Shown: positions 1 to 8,806, numbered from the stretch's first letter. The stretch: 64,000 nucleotides of DNA from Salinimonas iocasae (GCF_006228385.1 NZ_CP039853.1:124001-188000), one strand, 5' to 3'. Notes: generated by a model from the sequence alone, not told the origin. Numbers and translations: made by a program.

Positions 1-1
1 G

Positions 2-703
2 GTGTGGTTTATTGCTAAAACGGGCGCATTTTCTGAAAGTGGTCTGCAAGGTGCATTTGACCCTATGATGCTTGAGGTAATGTGGGCGTCACCTGTGGGC
101 GACGTCGCTCTGGTCAGGATGCTTATGTCCGGCCTGGCGATTCCTGCACTGCTTTTGATTTTCGCTAAGCGTGTCCACGTTATTGCTATAAGAGCGATAC
201 TGACTGTGTTGATAGTTTATGGCCTATACAGTTTTACGCTTATTGGACACATTGCAGAAAAAGGGCTCGTCGACAAACTCATATTGGCATCGCACATAGC
301 TGTCATGGGGTGGTGGTTTGGCGCGCTCTTACCGCTGAGGCTTGTATGTCTGCGCTTCCCGGTAGAGGATACGCAAAAAGTTATGACTGACTTTGGCAGA
401 ATTGCAGGTTACCTTGTAACCACACTGATCCTCCTCGGTATATACATGGCGATTACCATATTTACCTCTCTGGATGATCTGGTTCAATCAGAATATGGGC
501 TTACCTTTCTGAGCAAGTTGCTGGTTGTTGGCTTATTGCTATTAATTGCCGCAAGACACCGATTTATTCTGGTGCCCGCTTTGCAGAACACTGGCGATGT
601 TGCGCAACTGAAACGCTCTATAAATATTGAAATAGTGTTAGCCTGCGTGCTTCTGTTAATCACCTCGGTATTAACCAGTGTGGTTGGCCCCGAGTTTAGT
701 TAG
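2..703 (+). CDS. copD: CopD-family copper resistance membrane protein (5' end outside window)
   Basis: Hydrophobic protein of at least 233 residues with about six predicted membrane segments. Conserved-looking elements are GHIAEKG near residue 81, a HxxVMGWWFGALLPL segment near residue 98, and a C-terminal run of hydrophobic helices. This is the pattern of the CopD domain, the inner-membrane partner of periplasmic CopC in copper handling. The reading frame is open to the window edge, so the true start, and any copC, probably lie upstream. It ends 10 bases before the next gene's ATG, so the two are likely co-transcribed. The family call rests on pattern recognition, and the metal specificity is inferred. 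Confidence 0.75.
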   Translation: MWFIAKTGAFSESGLQGAFDPMMLEVMWASPVGDVALVRMLMSGLAIPALLLIFAKRVHVIAIRAILTVLIVYGLYSFTLIGHIAEKGLVDKLILASHIAVMGWWFGALLPLRLVCLRFPVEDTQKVMTDFGRIAGYLVTTLILLGIYMAITIFTSLDDLVQSEYGLTFLSKLLVVGLLLLIAARHRFILVPALQNTGDVAQLKRSINIEIVLACVLLLITSVLTSVVGPEFS

Positions 704-713
704 GAAAATCATA

Positions 714-1164
714 ATGCGAAAACTGTTGGTGACAGTCATACTTGCTGCCGTCTCATCTTCCTTGTTCGCTCATAGCGACAAAACCCAGAAACACCCGCCT
801 ACACTATCTGGCAATGAGACCGCGCCGGGACAGGTGGTCCTGTCTTTTCATGAGGCGTTGCGGGAGCAAAATGAAATCGCTGCTTTCAAAGAATGTCACG
901 ATTGTTGAAGGCGGCGGTATCGAACGCAGCGCTCAGGAATATGCGTCTCATCACATGTTATCTGATATGAAATTTGTCAGTACATTATCTTCAGAGCTTT
1001 TGGAGCATCGGGTGACAGAGTATCGCGATTCCGCGACCTCACTCTTGATTTCCGTCAATACCACTGAAGCCGGTAAAACATACCGCTCGCTCGAAACCGC
1101 AATTCTGACCAAACGTGACGGTGAATGGAAAATAGCCCACTTGCACTGGTCAACGGCAATGTGA
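714..1164 (+). pseudogene. Secreted NTF2/SnoaL-like (DUF4440-type) protein, frameshifted
   Basis: The ATG at 714 opens a signal peptide (MRKLLVTVILAAVSSSLFAH) and an N-terminal helix ending LSFHEALREQNEIAAF. That frame stops at 908. The missing remainder continues in the next frame from about 887: LSKNVTIVEGGGIERS, then a block ending KRDGEWKIAHLHWS, which is typical of the cone-shaped NTF2-like fold. One indel near 885-890 separates the halves, and rejoined they give about 150 residues. It follows copD by 10 bases and is probably a periplasmic accessory protein of the same operon. Whether the shift is genuine or a sequencing error cannot be told from the sequence. Confidence 0.75.
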
Positions 1165-1246
1165 GTGAGTAACTGTCTTGGGCCGCCGCTCTCTCTGGCA
1201 GGCCCTGAGCGTGAATTGTCAGGGGCTCGTAGAAAGAGCCCACCGT

Positions 1247-1979
1247 TTACATCAACCACATAATTAATGCACCCGCGATCATAAATAAGTTTTCAGATAG
1301 CGAAACAAATCCAAGTGGCACATTACTATTACCACCTACACAAGCACATTTAAGTTCCCGTTTATCAATGTAAACCGCTTTGAAAACGGATATTGCACCA
1401 ACCGTCCCGATGAAGAGTGAAAATGGTGCAACAGCAAGTGCTGGCAGCTGGGCAATCATGCCAATTCCTGCATAAGCTTCGATAAAAGGATAAATATAAC
1501 CATAACGCAACCACTTCATCGCCAATAGATCATAGGTGATAAACGAGTTAGTAAAGCTGTACAAATCTTTGAGCTTTTGTACTGCAAGAAGCGTCATGGA
1601 AAAGGCAATAAATAACATCAGAGTTCTTACCGAGATGAAATCACCTGAGACTACATACTGAAATGCCAGAGACAGCAGGGCCGCTACAGAAAAAATAGTA
1701 ATGACAGGCGTGTAGGTTCTCCCTGTCTGACCTGCCTTGTCTTTGCCGAAATAATCCCTGAGATCATCGTACCCCCCCAATACGCTCATCATTTATAAAC
1801 GTTTGGGGCGTAGTCTCGACCCCATGCTTTTCCTTAAATTCATCGGTCTCTTCACGAGAAGTTAGGTGATGGTCTTCGATTGAAAACCCTTCACGCTCCA
1901 GCAAATCTTTCGATCTTAAACCGTAAGGGCAAATATGTTCGTCAGTAACCATTCGATACAGGATAGCTGTCTTACTCAT
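1247..1979 (-). pseudogene. Glutaredoxin-MauE/DoxX-type membrane fusion protein, split at a G7 tract
   Basis: The leftward gene begins with ATG at 1979, with AAAGGAGAG just upstream. The first 67 residues are a glutaredoxin domain with a CPYG active site (single Cys, near residue 17) and the TTPQTFIND cis-Pro region. The frame then ends as ERIGGVR-stop. One base less in the G7 tract (C7 at 1772-1778 on the plus strand) would give ERIGGYDDLRDYFG and run into a second open frame. That part has four or five membrane segments and a KCACVGG Cys pair, like MauE/DoxX redox-associated membrane proteins. It directly follows the DUF305 gene. A role in moving reducing equivalents across the inner membrane is inferred. 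Confidence 0.8.
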
Positions 1980-1980
1980 T

Positions 1981-2502
1981 TTACTCTCCTTTATTCAGTT
2001 TGCCCTCAAACTCTGGGAGTGGACGTTGCTCGGCCTGGACCTGAGATGTGGCCTTGCCATTTTTAGAAATATCATTGATCAGCCATTCCATCTCTTTAAT
2101 TTCTTTTCGTTGCGCTTTGATAATCCCATCTGCCAGTTCACGCACCCGCACATCTTCGATATTGGAGCGCTCGCTGGTAAGAATGGCAATGGAATGGTGA
2201 GGGATCATCGCTTTCATATAGGCAGTGTCAGATACGGTACTTTGAGAACGCACAAGATAAACGCAAGCGACGAAGATCACTGCTGCCATCAGAAAAATAG
2301 TCACGTTAAGCTTTTTATTATTGTACATACCCAGCATAAACGCCAACATGATGATTGCCATGCCCGCTCCCATATACAATGCCATATAAGTTCGCGTTTC
2401 ACTGAACCATACATGCGATATTGCGTACGTGTTCAGGTACATCATGATAAACATCGCAGCAGTCGATGTTACAATCATTGCAGCAAATTTTGAGTATTTC
2501 AT
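1981..2502 (-). CDS. DUF305-family membrane-anchored protein
   Basis: 173 residues: three to four hydrophobic segments in the first 85 residues, then a soluble domain with YMKAMIPHHSIAILTSER and QRKEIKEMEWLI. These are the His-rich helices characteristic of DUF305, a ferritin-like four-helix family often found with copper and other metal resistance genes. The stop codon is one base from the ATG of the glutaredoxin fusion gene, and that gene's ribosome site lies inside this coding end, so translation is probably coupled. Metal binding through the His residues is inferred from the family. Confidence 0.8.
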   Translation of the reverse strand: MKYSKFAAMIVTSTAAMFIMMYLNTYAISHVWFSETRTYMALYMGAGMAIIMLAFMLGMYNNKKLNVTIFLMAAVIFVACVYLVRSQSTVSDTAYMKAMIPHHSIAILTSERSNIEDVRVRELADGIIKAQRKEIKEMEWLINDISKNGKATSQVQAEQRPLPEFEGKLNKGE

Positions 2503-2611
2503 ATGTAATCCTTACTTAAGAAAAGACTATTTGTGTAATATTCTCTCGCCAAGAGGGAATAAATGAACAAATATACGTGAGTTCAAGATTCGTACCACTG
2601 GAGGAACAGCT

Positions 2612-3034
2612 ATGCTTTTTGCAATAATTATCAGCGCGATAGCGCTGTTATTAAGCGTGGCTTTACACCTTTTTAATATATCGGTGGTTGCTGACAAATT
2701 TGTCGGAAAACTGAGTAAAGTTTGGACAAAAACACAGGCCGTGGTATTCATTGCTATTTGCAGCCAGCTTTTACTTGCTGTCATTTTTGCATTGGCCTAT
2801 GCAACAGGGCTGACCCTGGAATTGGGAGGTTTTAAACAGCCTGCTGCAGCTGTCGATATTTTCTATTTTTCTTTGACAACAATCACTACGCTTGGCCTTG
2901 GCAGTATTGAGCCAACCGGACATCTTAGAATGCTAGCCGGGGTAGAATCAGCTACGGGTTTTCTTTTGATAAGCTGCTCGGCCTCGAAAGTATTCATGAC
3001 CATGAGCGGCACCTGTGAAAAACCGGCTACCTGA
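2612..3034 (+). CDS. Small potassium-channel-like (two-pore-loop type) membrane protein
   Basis: 140 residues with two strong membrane segments (about 2-22 and 45-67), then a pore-like loop TTITTLGLGS near residue 91 and a third hydrophobic helix (VESATGFLLIS). A TxxTxGxG pattern after a membrane helix is the hallmark of Ion_trans_2 pore loops, although here it reads TLGLG rather than TVGYG. Ion selectivity is therefore uncertain. The upstream GGAGGAACAGCT provides a ribosome site. It is divergent from the DUF305/glutaredoxin pair. No regulatory domain is fused. Confidence 0.65.
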   Translation: MLFAIIISAIALLLSVALHLFNISVVADKFVGKLSKVWTKTQAVVFIAICSQLLLAVIFALAYATGLTLELGGFKQPAAAVDIFYFSLTTITTLGLGSIEPTGHLRMLAGVESATGFLLISCSASKVFMTMSGTCEKPAT

Positions 3035-3244
3035 AAATGGGAGGGATCTCGCTGTTTCGACACGAACAAAATCGATTCATTTTTTTCTCATCTGTCTGCT
3101 TAAAAGCGTTTTGAGAGTGACAACTTAGTCAAGCTTTGCCATAGTCAGTGGTACTGTACATAATTCCTCGTCTTTTGTCAGAATAGTCCAGTCACCACAC
3201 CACATTATGTAATTAAAACCGTTGAGCGTTCTGTTGCTGGTAGC

Positions 3245-3541
3245 TTACAACAACTCGCCTATCAATTCCTTTAATTTAATCTTCGCTTCATTCAGCGCGT
3301 TTAGCCCTTCCATTGTACAGCGATAATACTTTCTAGTTTTGCCATTTACCTCTTTCGTCGAACAGGTGAGCCAACCGTATTTTTCAAGCTTATGCAGCAT
3401 TGGGTACAAGGTACCAGGACTAATTTGATAGCCATGATGGCGAAGCTCTTCAATCATTCCCATGCCAAAAATAGGCTCCTGTGCTGCATGATGTAAAATA
3501 TGAAGGCGAATAAATCCGGTATATAAGTCTCTATGTTTCAT
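3245..3541 (-). CDS. PadR-family transcriptional regulator
   Basis: 98 residues from the ATG at 3541 (MKHRDLYTGF). A longer in-frame start at 3580 exists but adds sequence the family lacks. The fold is a winged helix with MIEELRHHGYQISPGTLYPM, LHKLEKYGWL and RKYYRCTMEG, the textbook PadR wing and recognition helix, followed by a short dimerisation helix LKELIGEL. PadR proteins repress nearby detoxification or efflux genes. The neighbouring DoxX gene lies upstream on the same strand, about 80 bases away, and is the simplest target candidate. That link is inferred. Confidence 0.88.
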   Translation of the reverse strand: MKHRDLYTGFIRLHILHHAAQEPIFGMGMIEELRHHGYQISPGTLYPMLHKLEKYGWLTCSTKEVNGKTRKYYRCTMEGLNALNEAKIKLKELIGELL

Positions 3542-3621
3542 TTGACGCCCCTTTAATGAGCAAATCCTGCCGGGTAACAATAAGTTGGCTGGGTTTATGT
3601 TATGCTCCTGCGCAACCTGCT

Positions 3622-4122
3622 TTAATCGGCCAAACGACTATACTTTCTACGCGTTAACCATGCATCAACGGACCACCGCCCTGCGCCAGCAATCAGAAGA
3701 TAAATCGATCCCATTAACATTGCCCAGTCGGTGCGAGATGCATGAGCCATACTCCAAAAGCCGTAACGATCCAACTCTCGCACATTGAATATCCACCAAT
3801 CTTCCCCAAGCCAGATCGGCACTTTCGTTGAAATTAGTGCAACAATCATGATGCCCGTCAGCGGGATAGCGCTGACTCTGGTGGCGAAACCAAGCAGAAT
3901 GAATAACCCACATATCAGCTCGACCCATCCCACGAAAGGTCCCATTAGCTCAGGCCATGGAATGCCAATATCTGCAAAGCGACCCGAGCCTAGAATTTCA
4001 GGAAAGATTAGCTTCTGAATACCTTCGGGTAAAAAAACACAGCCAACTGCCAGACGAATAAATAAATTGGTGGGTGAGTCAGACGTCATTATAGTTTGCT
4101 TCCAACCATGTGTGTCACTCAT
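3622..4122 (-). CDS. DoxX-family membrane protein
   Basis: 166 residues with four hydrophobic segments. LFIRLAVGCVFLPEGIQKL, FVGWVELICGLFILLGF and a third ALISTKVP region match the DoxX/DoxD family, whose bacterial members are poorly characterised and linked to thiol or respiratory redox stress. AAGGATCA five to six bases upstream of the ATG at 4122 supports the start. The adjacent padR, co-directional and downstream, may be in the same transcript. A second DoxX-like (MauE) domain occurs in the broken gene at 1247-1979. Confidence 0.8.
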   Translation of the reverse strand: MSDTHGWKQTIMTSDSPTNLFIRLAVGCVFLPEGIQKLIFPEILGSGRFADIGIPWPELMGPFVGWVELICGLFILLGFATRVSAIPLTGIMIVALISTKVPIWLGEDWWIFNVRELDRYGFWSMAHASRTDWAMLMGSIYLLIAGAGRWSVDAWLTRRKYSRLAD

Positions 4123-4197
4123 TGATCCTTATGTTGTCAATTATTTAATATTGGCTTAACGCGGTTAGGCGACGTTTACAAATTGACTGGGAGCGGA

Positions 4198-5376
4198 CTA
4201 CCAAATGACGTAAGAAAGAGTTGCTAGCGCTATCAGTCCAAAGCAACTCAGTAAGCCAAATACAGACACCCATTTGGGTATAAAACGATCAGAGAGTGGT
4301 ACATTAAGTGCTGCAATATTGGTGATTCCGTAATAAAGTAACACGGTAAAAGCGCTTAGTGTCCAGGCTGATTCAATACCACCAAGCAAAGCAATAGCCG
4401 ACATTATCGCAAATGTCATCCATGTCGCTGCTGGAGCCGATTTGCTGTCACTGCTCACATTCGCCAGCTTGGCAGGTAAATCACCACGACGAGCCATAGC
4501 AAGAATGACACGAGAAACGCCTAACACTAAATTAAGCACGACGCCGCTCATGGCAATTACACCGCCAATTACTACAAGCCTGCTCCAGTTATGATTAGAG
4601 ATCAGGGTCGCAATAATAAATTTGCTTTGTTCGAACGATTTAATACCTCCCAAATGCAAAATCGTATAGCCCACCGCGATATAAATAGTGCTGATAACTG
4701 CAAGCGTAATGATAACTGCTCTGGGTATATTTTGTCGGGGCTCACGTATTTCCTCTCCCATTGTTGCAATTCTTCCGTACCCGGTGAAAGCGACAAACGT
4801 TAGTGCCGCGGCGTGAAACAATGATAAAGATGAAGAGTCGGCAGTGTCTGTTCTAGAAATAGCATTACTGGTTAAGCCAATTCCAATGAAGGTAAGTAAG
4901 CCCAGCAGGCTTATTAGAACCAGCAATGCGTTGAGCCAATTTGTGCGGCGAATACCCGATAACACCAGCACGGTAAACATAAGCAGCAGACTGACAGCAA
5001 TATACTCGACAACTTGTGCAGATATGTTGAAAGTAAGACTAATATACCAGGCGACAGCCAGCGCCGCTGTTGCCGCAGAGGCGCTTTTGGCAGCAACAAA
5101 AAGACAACCGGCAACCCGACCACTTAGCGGGCTCAAAAATCGGTAGCCATATTCATAGGTTCCGCCGCTCACAGGGTGTGCCGCGGCTAACTGAGCGGAT
5201 GAAAGGCCGTTCATTAGGGCAGTAATAGCAGCTATCAAAATGGCAAAAACAAGGTTATCTCCGGCAATGTCAGCACTCAAACCAATGCTGACATAGGCAC
5301 CAGTACCAAGAATCGAACCTAGTCCGATAACAAGTGCACCAAGCAATCCTGTTTCCCTAACTAATTTGTTAGACAC
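4198..5376 (-). CDS. APC-superfamily amino-acid/amine permease
   Basis: About 392 residues with roughly 11-12 membrane segments. The first helix carries LGALVIGLGSILGTGAYV, the unwound substrate-binding GxG segment of APC permeases. ANPVSGG-like AHPVSGGTYEYGYRFLSPLSGRVAG follows, and FTGYGRIATMGEEI is in helix 6-7. A GTG start at 5376 is preferred over the ATG at 5397 because GAGGAG lies eight bases before it. At about 390 residues it is shorter than typical APC members (430-500), mainly at the C terminus. The substrate is unknown. No partner gene is adjacent. Confidence 0.82.
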   Translation of the reverse strand: MSNKLVRETGLLGALVIGLGSILGTGAYVSIGLSADIAGDNLVFAILIAAITALMNGLSSAQLAAAHPVSGGTYEYGYRFLSPLSGRVAGCLFVAAKSASAATAALAVAWYISLTFNISAQVVEYIAVSLLLMFTVLVLSGIRRTNWLNALLVLISLLGLLTFIGIGLTSNAISRTDTADSSSLSLFHAAALTFVAFTGYGRIATMGEEIREPRQNIPRAVIITLAVISTIYIAVGYTILHLGGIKSFEQSKFIIATLISNHNWSRLVVIGGVIAMSGVVLNLVLGVSRVILAMARRGDLPAKLANVSSDSKSAPAATWMTFAIMSAIALLGGIESAWTLSAFTVLLYYGITNIAALNVPLSDRFIPKWVSVFGLLSCFGLIALATLSYVIW

Positions 5377-5397
5377 GCCACTCACTCCTCGTCTCAT

Positions 5398-5936
5398 TTA
5401 AATTTGTATGTAGAAAACTATACAATCCACACCTTTCAGTTTTATCACTGCAAAACTGCACGAAGATTACACATACGACATTTTCCCGCTTATTATTTCA
5501 GCAGTGGATAGGGCTTTAATTGTAAGCAGGACGCGAGCTGAAAGATGCCAGTCCAACCCTTACAAAGTAGAGTTCATTGCTGCATAACACTATCATTAAC
5601 GAATACCGTTATCGGATTTCGATAATGATAGAATTGGTGGAAGTTAGATGCAATGAAGAGATGTTTCTGATTTTCTAATTAGTAACAGCTGGAGATAATT
5701 AATTTTTGTAATGCAGTTAAACGCCAGGGAATGGGGTGATTAAATCATTACCTTATATTATTCAATAACCTAATGGGGCATTTGAAATTTTTCAATCAAA
5801 TCCCTGCCAACCCTCATACTGTGCCAGACAGCAAAGTTGCAAGTCTACTATGGCACACTTTGTCTGAGCACGAACTTGGGTTGAGAATACTTTATCGTCA
5901 TGGTCACAGTCATGACAGCGAGCAATAGGAAAAACG
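5398..5936. other. Gene-free stretch with a nested inverted repeat
   Basis: No convincing coding sequence is seen. The notable element is at 5590-5631: outer arms ctatcatta and taatgatag pair perfectly. Inside them ttatcg (5609-5614) pairs with cgataa (5620-5625), sharing bases with the outer arm. The rest is AT-rich and could hold the promoter of the permease gene. A weak gtcatg/catgac inverted repeat lies just before the small gene at 5937. Confidence 0.4.
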
Positions 5937-6170
5937 ATGGCTATTTTGCTTGGTAAAGTTTACGACAAAACTATTGAAGATATGGTGTTCGCATATGACC
6001 TTGATAGGGTCACGTATTTTGGCAAGCGGTATATTGTTACTTACGGATGCTGTTTAGACACTCTAGCAGGTGATGCAGCATTGACTGAATTATACTCATT
6101 TGGTGGCGATATTAGAGGATTCTTGACCAAGAATGATGCTATGGGCGCTCTCAAAAATACAAAATGGTAA
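5937..6170 (+). CDS. Small hypothetical protein
   Basis: 77 residues, MAILLGKVYDKTIEDM onward, with no signal peptide, membrane segment or motif I recognise. Two adjacent Cys occur (YGCCLD, residues 37-39). AGGAAAAACG before the ATG gives a modest ribosome site. It lies alone between an APC permease and a short SMP-like gene. Composition is compatible with coding, but the call rests on frame length and start context only. Confidence 0.4.
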   Translation: MAILLGKVYDKTIEDMVFAYDLDRVTYFGKRYIVTYGCCLDTLAGDAALTELYSFGGDIRGFLTKNDAMGALKNTKW

Positions 6171-6361
6171 TGTAGGAAACACCAATAAGCCCTATCTCAG
6201 GGTGATACTTTATTGAGGAGCTTATTTTCGCGTTAGTATGGAATAATATTACTCCCCCCAAATTCTCCACAAAAAAATGCGCCACTTGATTCCTGTCTAA
6301 GCTTCCGCAACTCGTTGATGATTGCTCATGAAGTTCATTCACACATAACGAGGAGAGTATT

Positions 6362-6517
6362 TTGACTTCAAAAGTAAATGCAAAATCATCAACAGCAATG
6401 ACCCCACAAGCGGCGCAACGAATTCAAAGTGCGACCGCTAAAGCTAACGATGGTATTGTGCCGAAAGGCAGCTTCGCGGCACGTGCAACAAGTAGCGCTG
6501 CCAAAAACAGCAAATAA
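6362..6517 (+). CDS. 51-residue SMP-like small basic protein
   Basis: Short gene starting with TTG at 6362 behind a strong GAGGAGAG ribosome site. An internal ATG at residue 13 is an alternative start. The product contains MTPQAAQRIQSATAKAN followed by VPKGSFAARATSSAAKN, an Ala/Lys-rich pattern I associate with short conserved gammaproteobacterial proteins resembling plant seed-maturation (SMP) repeats. The molecular role is unknown. It ends five bases before a GC-rich hairpin terminator, so it looks like a monocistronic unit. Confidence 0.65.
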   Translation: MTSKVNAKSSTAMTPQAAQRIQSATAKANDGIVPKGSFAARATSSAAKNSK

Positions 6518-6521
6518 TGGC

Positions 6522-6541
6522 GAGGGGCTAAGCCCCTCTTT
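6522..6541 (+). terminator. Intrinsic terminator after the SMP-like gene
   Basis: Seven-base-pair stem gaggggc/gcccctc with loop taa, followed by TTT. The position directly after the stop at 6517 supports termination. The U-tract is short. Confidence 0.65.
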
Positions 6542-6568
6542 CGACAAGGAATGTTAGAGGTTCATAAA

Positions 6569-7942
6569 ATGGTGACTATCAATGAGTCTTATCCAAACAT
6601 TGGGTATCTATTAAATCGTCTGGCTGATATTGCCGGCACTAAGTCAATGGCCGTCAATGGAGAAAGTCGATTCCGTAAGGAAGAAGACTTTGCCTCCCGA
6701 AAGACTTCAGATCCGGCGGTAATTGGTAAGTCAATTCGTCACTTATTTTATGAGCCAATCTCCAAAGTGGTCACAGATAGTTTTGCCCGTTTTTTCTGTG
6801 ACAGTATTTCGTTAGGCTTAAGCAACTACAAAGAAATCATGAAACGCGTACCAATGGAAGGGGTAGAGCAAGGCAAGGTGGTCTATATGCTAAATAAGCA
6901 CCTGGTTGTCGAAACACTTGCCAGTATTATTTGCGAGGTTGGTACTAGGCAAATGCAGACACGCAATGTGCCAGATTTTTATTGCGCAAGAAACCCAGTT
7001 AAAGCGGTAATCGAATTTTACAACAATAATCATACGTTGCCTGAGCATGATTTAAAGCGGTACTTTAAAGATACGGACAGAACAGTCAGAAAATGGTGCA
7101 GTGGTGAGGAGCTTCCGAATATAGGTAATTTGACCTTGCTGGGTCAGTGGGCATCACTATCCCATCCTGGTGCATCCAATGATGATAGGGAGACTTTATT
7201 CTTCGCAAGATTTATCGATTCATTCCACAGAAAAACCAATTATGAGTTTCTAGACCGCTTAAGAGAAGCCGTTATTTGGAGATTGACACATAACGGGCAT
7301 CCTCAGTTTGACTTTGGAAAGATATTCTATGACTTTTATATCAATGAAATTAGTTCTGCTAACCTATACCCTCTCTCTGTTGAAGGTAATGAGTTACATC
7401 AACTGTTAAAACGCTCCATAACCAAGCCACAGGGCAGCCTTGCCGATTACTCAGCACGGTTATTGGCCTTAAAAAAGTCTATCGAAAAGCACAATTTAAG
7501 TGATGAGCTACGTTATCAAGAAGAATGGTTACAGGGGCGAATTCTAATACTAAGTGGTCGAATTAATGCCGCGCTTGAACAATATGTGAAGGCTGTTGAA
7601 TCATCTCTCTATAAATCGGGTAGTAACATCCGTGAATTATTTAAAGAAGCCTTAGCCGTAGCTGCAATCCAGCACAAGCCTCATAAGCCAACAATGAAAA
7701 AAATAAAAAGCAGAGCAATAGAATTTTATCCCAAAATTATTGAGCCTCAGCTTCGCGGGGTGCCAGTGCAAATCACCAAAGAGGATATAGATGAGTGGCG
7801 GTTTTGGTTTGTAATGCATTTCCCACAATGTGGTTGGTTTGAAGAGGGGAGAGAGGCACTTATGGTACATTTGCAACAGGTCGGGTGGGCAGAATTATCA
7901 AACAAGGGGGGGCCGCGCCGATCGGGTTTATATTCGGGGTGA
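6569..7942 (+). CDS. 457-residue hypothetical protein with an HTH-like centre
   Basis: Unrecognised. The start at 6569 is preferred to 6551 because AGAGG lies at a proper distance before it, whereas AAGGA abuts the earlier ATG. No signal peptide or membrane segment is seen. Around residues 155-190 the pattern LPEHDLKRYFKDTDRTVRKW resembles a helix-turn-helix. The C-terminal third is helical, with repeat-like stretches (LRYQEEWLQGRILILSGRIN). It sits alone between two terminators among accessory genes, so it may be a cargo gene. A regulatory or DNA-binding role is only a guess. Confidence 0.6.
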   Translation: MVTINESYPNIGYLLNRLADIAGTKSMAVNGESRFRKEEDFASRKTSDPAVIGKSIRHLFYEPISKVVTDSFARFFCDSISLGLSNYKEIMKRVPMEGVEQGKVVYMLNKHLVVETLASIICEVGTRQMQTRNVPDFYCARNPVKAVIEFYNNNHTLPEHDLKRYFKDTDRTVRKWCSGEELPNIGNLTLLGQWASLSHPGASNDDRETLFFARFIDSFHRKTNYEFLDRLREAVIWRLTHNGHPQFDFGKIFYDFYINEISSANLYPLSVEGNELHQLLKRSITKPQGSLADYSARLLALKKSIEKHNLSDELRYQEEWLQGRILILSGRINAALEQYVKAVESSLYKSGSNIRELFKEALAVAAIQHKPHKPTMKKIKSRAIEFYPKIIEPQLRGVPVQITKEDIDEWRFWFVMHFPQCGWFEEGREALMVHLQQVGWAELSNKGGPRRSGLYSG

Positions 7943-8012
7943 CTCACTTAAATAAGTGTCGCATCACCACTTGTGAATTGTGAGGCATCCACCATATTTT
8001 CCGGAGCTGAAT

Positions 8013-8105
8013 ATGCTCAAGTTAGAAAATGCGCCAAGTAAAATGGGGAAGCATCCGGCAAGGATAGGGGAAATAGCCCGCCTAAGAAGTAAACACTTCG
8101 CTTAA
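8013..8105 (+). CDS. Possible 30-residue small protein
   Basis: ATG at 8013 with GGAG nine bases upstream encodes MLKLENAPSKMGKHPARIGE and ten more residues, ending just before a strong hairpin terminator at 8109. Basic, no membrane segment, no known family. The good start context and terminator are the only support. It could equally be the remnant of a longer gene. Confidence 0.3.
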   Translation: MLKLENAPSKMGKHPARIGEIARLRSKHFA

Positions 8106-8108
8106 GTT

Positions 8109-8149
8109 AAGAAAAGAATACTTGCTATCACAGTGCGTATTCTTTTCTT
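8109..8149. terminator. Strong bidirectional hairpin terminator
   Basis: Perfect 13-base-pair stem aagaaaagaatac/gtattcttttctt with a 15-base loop (8122-8136). It lies between rightward and leftward genes that converge here, and the arms supply A- and T-rich tracts on both strands. Confidence 0.75.
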
Positions 8150-8176
8150 CATTTATTAACTAGGGTATGAAGAGGG

Positions 8177-8806
8177 CTATTCGCAGTAGGCTGGCGTGCT
8201 CGCACTCTGTGCATAGCTAGGCAACACTGTCTTAATCACCTCGCTACGAACCGCACACATGCGTTCTTCTAAGTTTGAGAGATTTGCATCGAGTAATAAG
8301 ACTTTTTCGTCGGCGCTTAGCTGGGTGCCCGGGAAGAGTCTATAAGCGTGCTTAGCTGCAGATGCATAATAACTTAACGCATTGTCTAGTGCGGCGTCCT
8401 GGGCCGACGATAAAGTGCTATTTAAATCTACTTTGAACAGCCCATCTTCTGACACGACCACTGTGTAAAGTGGAACCTGCGTGCTTTGGCCATCTCTGAA
8501 TAACATTAATGTTGTCTTGATATAGTAAGTGCCATTACTCTGCTCAGACTTACCCAGTATAGCTCTGTCTTGCTTACTGTAACCAGGTATCAGTGTTTCG
8601 CTCAGGCTATCCCCGCTTAAATATCTGGCTGCGCCTGTGTCAGTTTCATTAAGCGCAGTAATCCAAAAGTCATTGGCCACGGCAGTCGGCTCATTGGGCG
8701 TATAAAGCAGGTCGCCACGCTCAATAATAGCATCACCAAAAACGAACCATGCTGTTCCCAACGCCACAGACACAATCACAAGCCCATACATCACGAATTT
8801 ATTCAT
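8177..8806 (-). CDS. Membrane-anchored hypothetical protein
   Basis: About 209 residues from ATG 8806 (AGGG four bases upstream). In-frame starts at 8824 and 8830 are possible. One N-terminal membrane segment (VMYGLVIVSVALGTAWFVFG) is followed by an extracytoplasmic domain rich in Ser, Asp and Tyr. Two Cys occur near the C terminus (ERMCAVRS and PAYC), which could form a disulfide. I do not recognise the family. It converges on the terminator at 8109-8149 and is divergent from the small secreted-protein gene at 9027. Confidence 0.6.
   Translation of the reverse strand: MNKFVMYGLVIVSVALGTAWFVFGDAIIERGDLLYTPNEPTAVANDFWITALNETDTGAARYLSGDSLSETLIPGYSKQDRAILGKSEQSNGTYYIKTTLMLFRDGQSTQVPLYTVVVSEDGLFKVDLNSTLSSAQDAALDNALSYYASAAKHAYRLFPGTQLSADEKVLLLDANLSNLEERMCAVRSEVIKTVLPSYAQSASTPAYCE

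Noticed and set aside
2026-2493. 155-codon rightward open frame over DUF305
   Set aside because: Antisense shadow with His/Cys-rich, non-protein-like composition; the DUF305 motifs are clear on the other strand.
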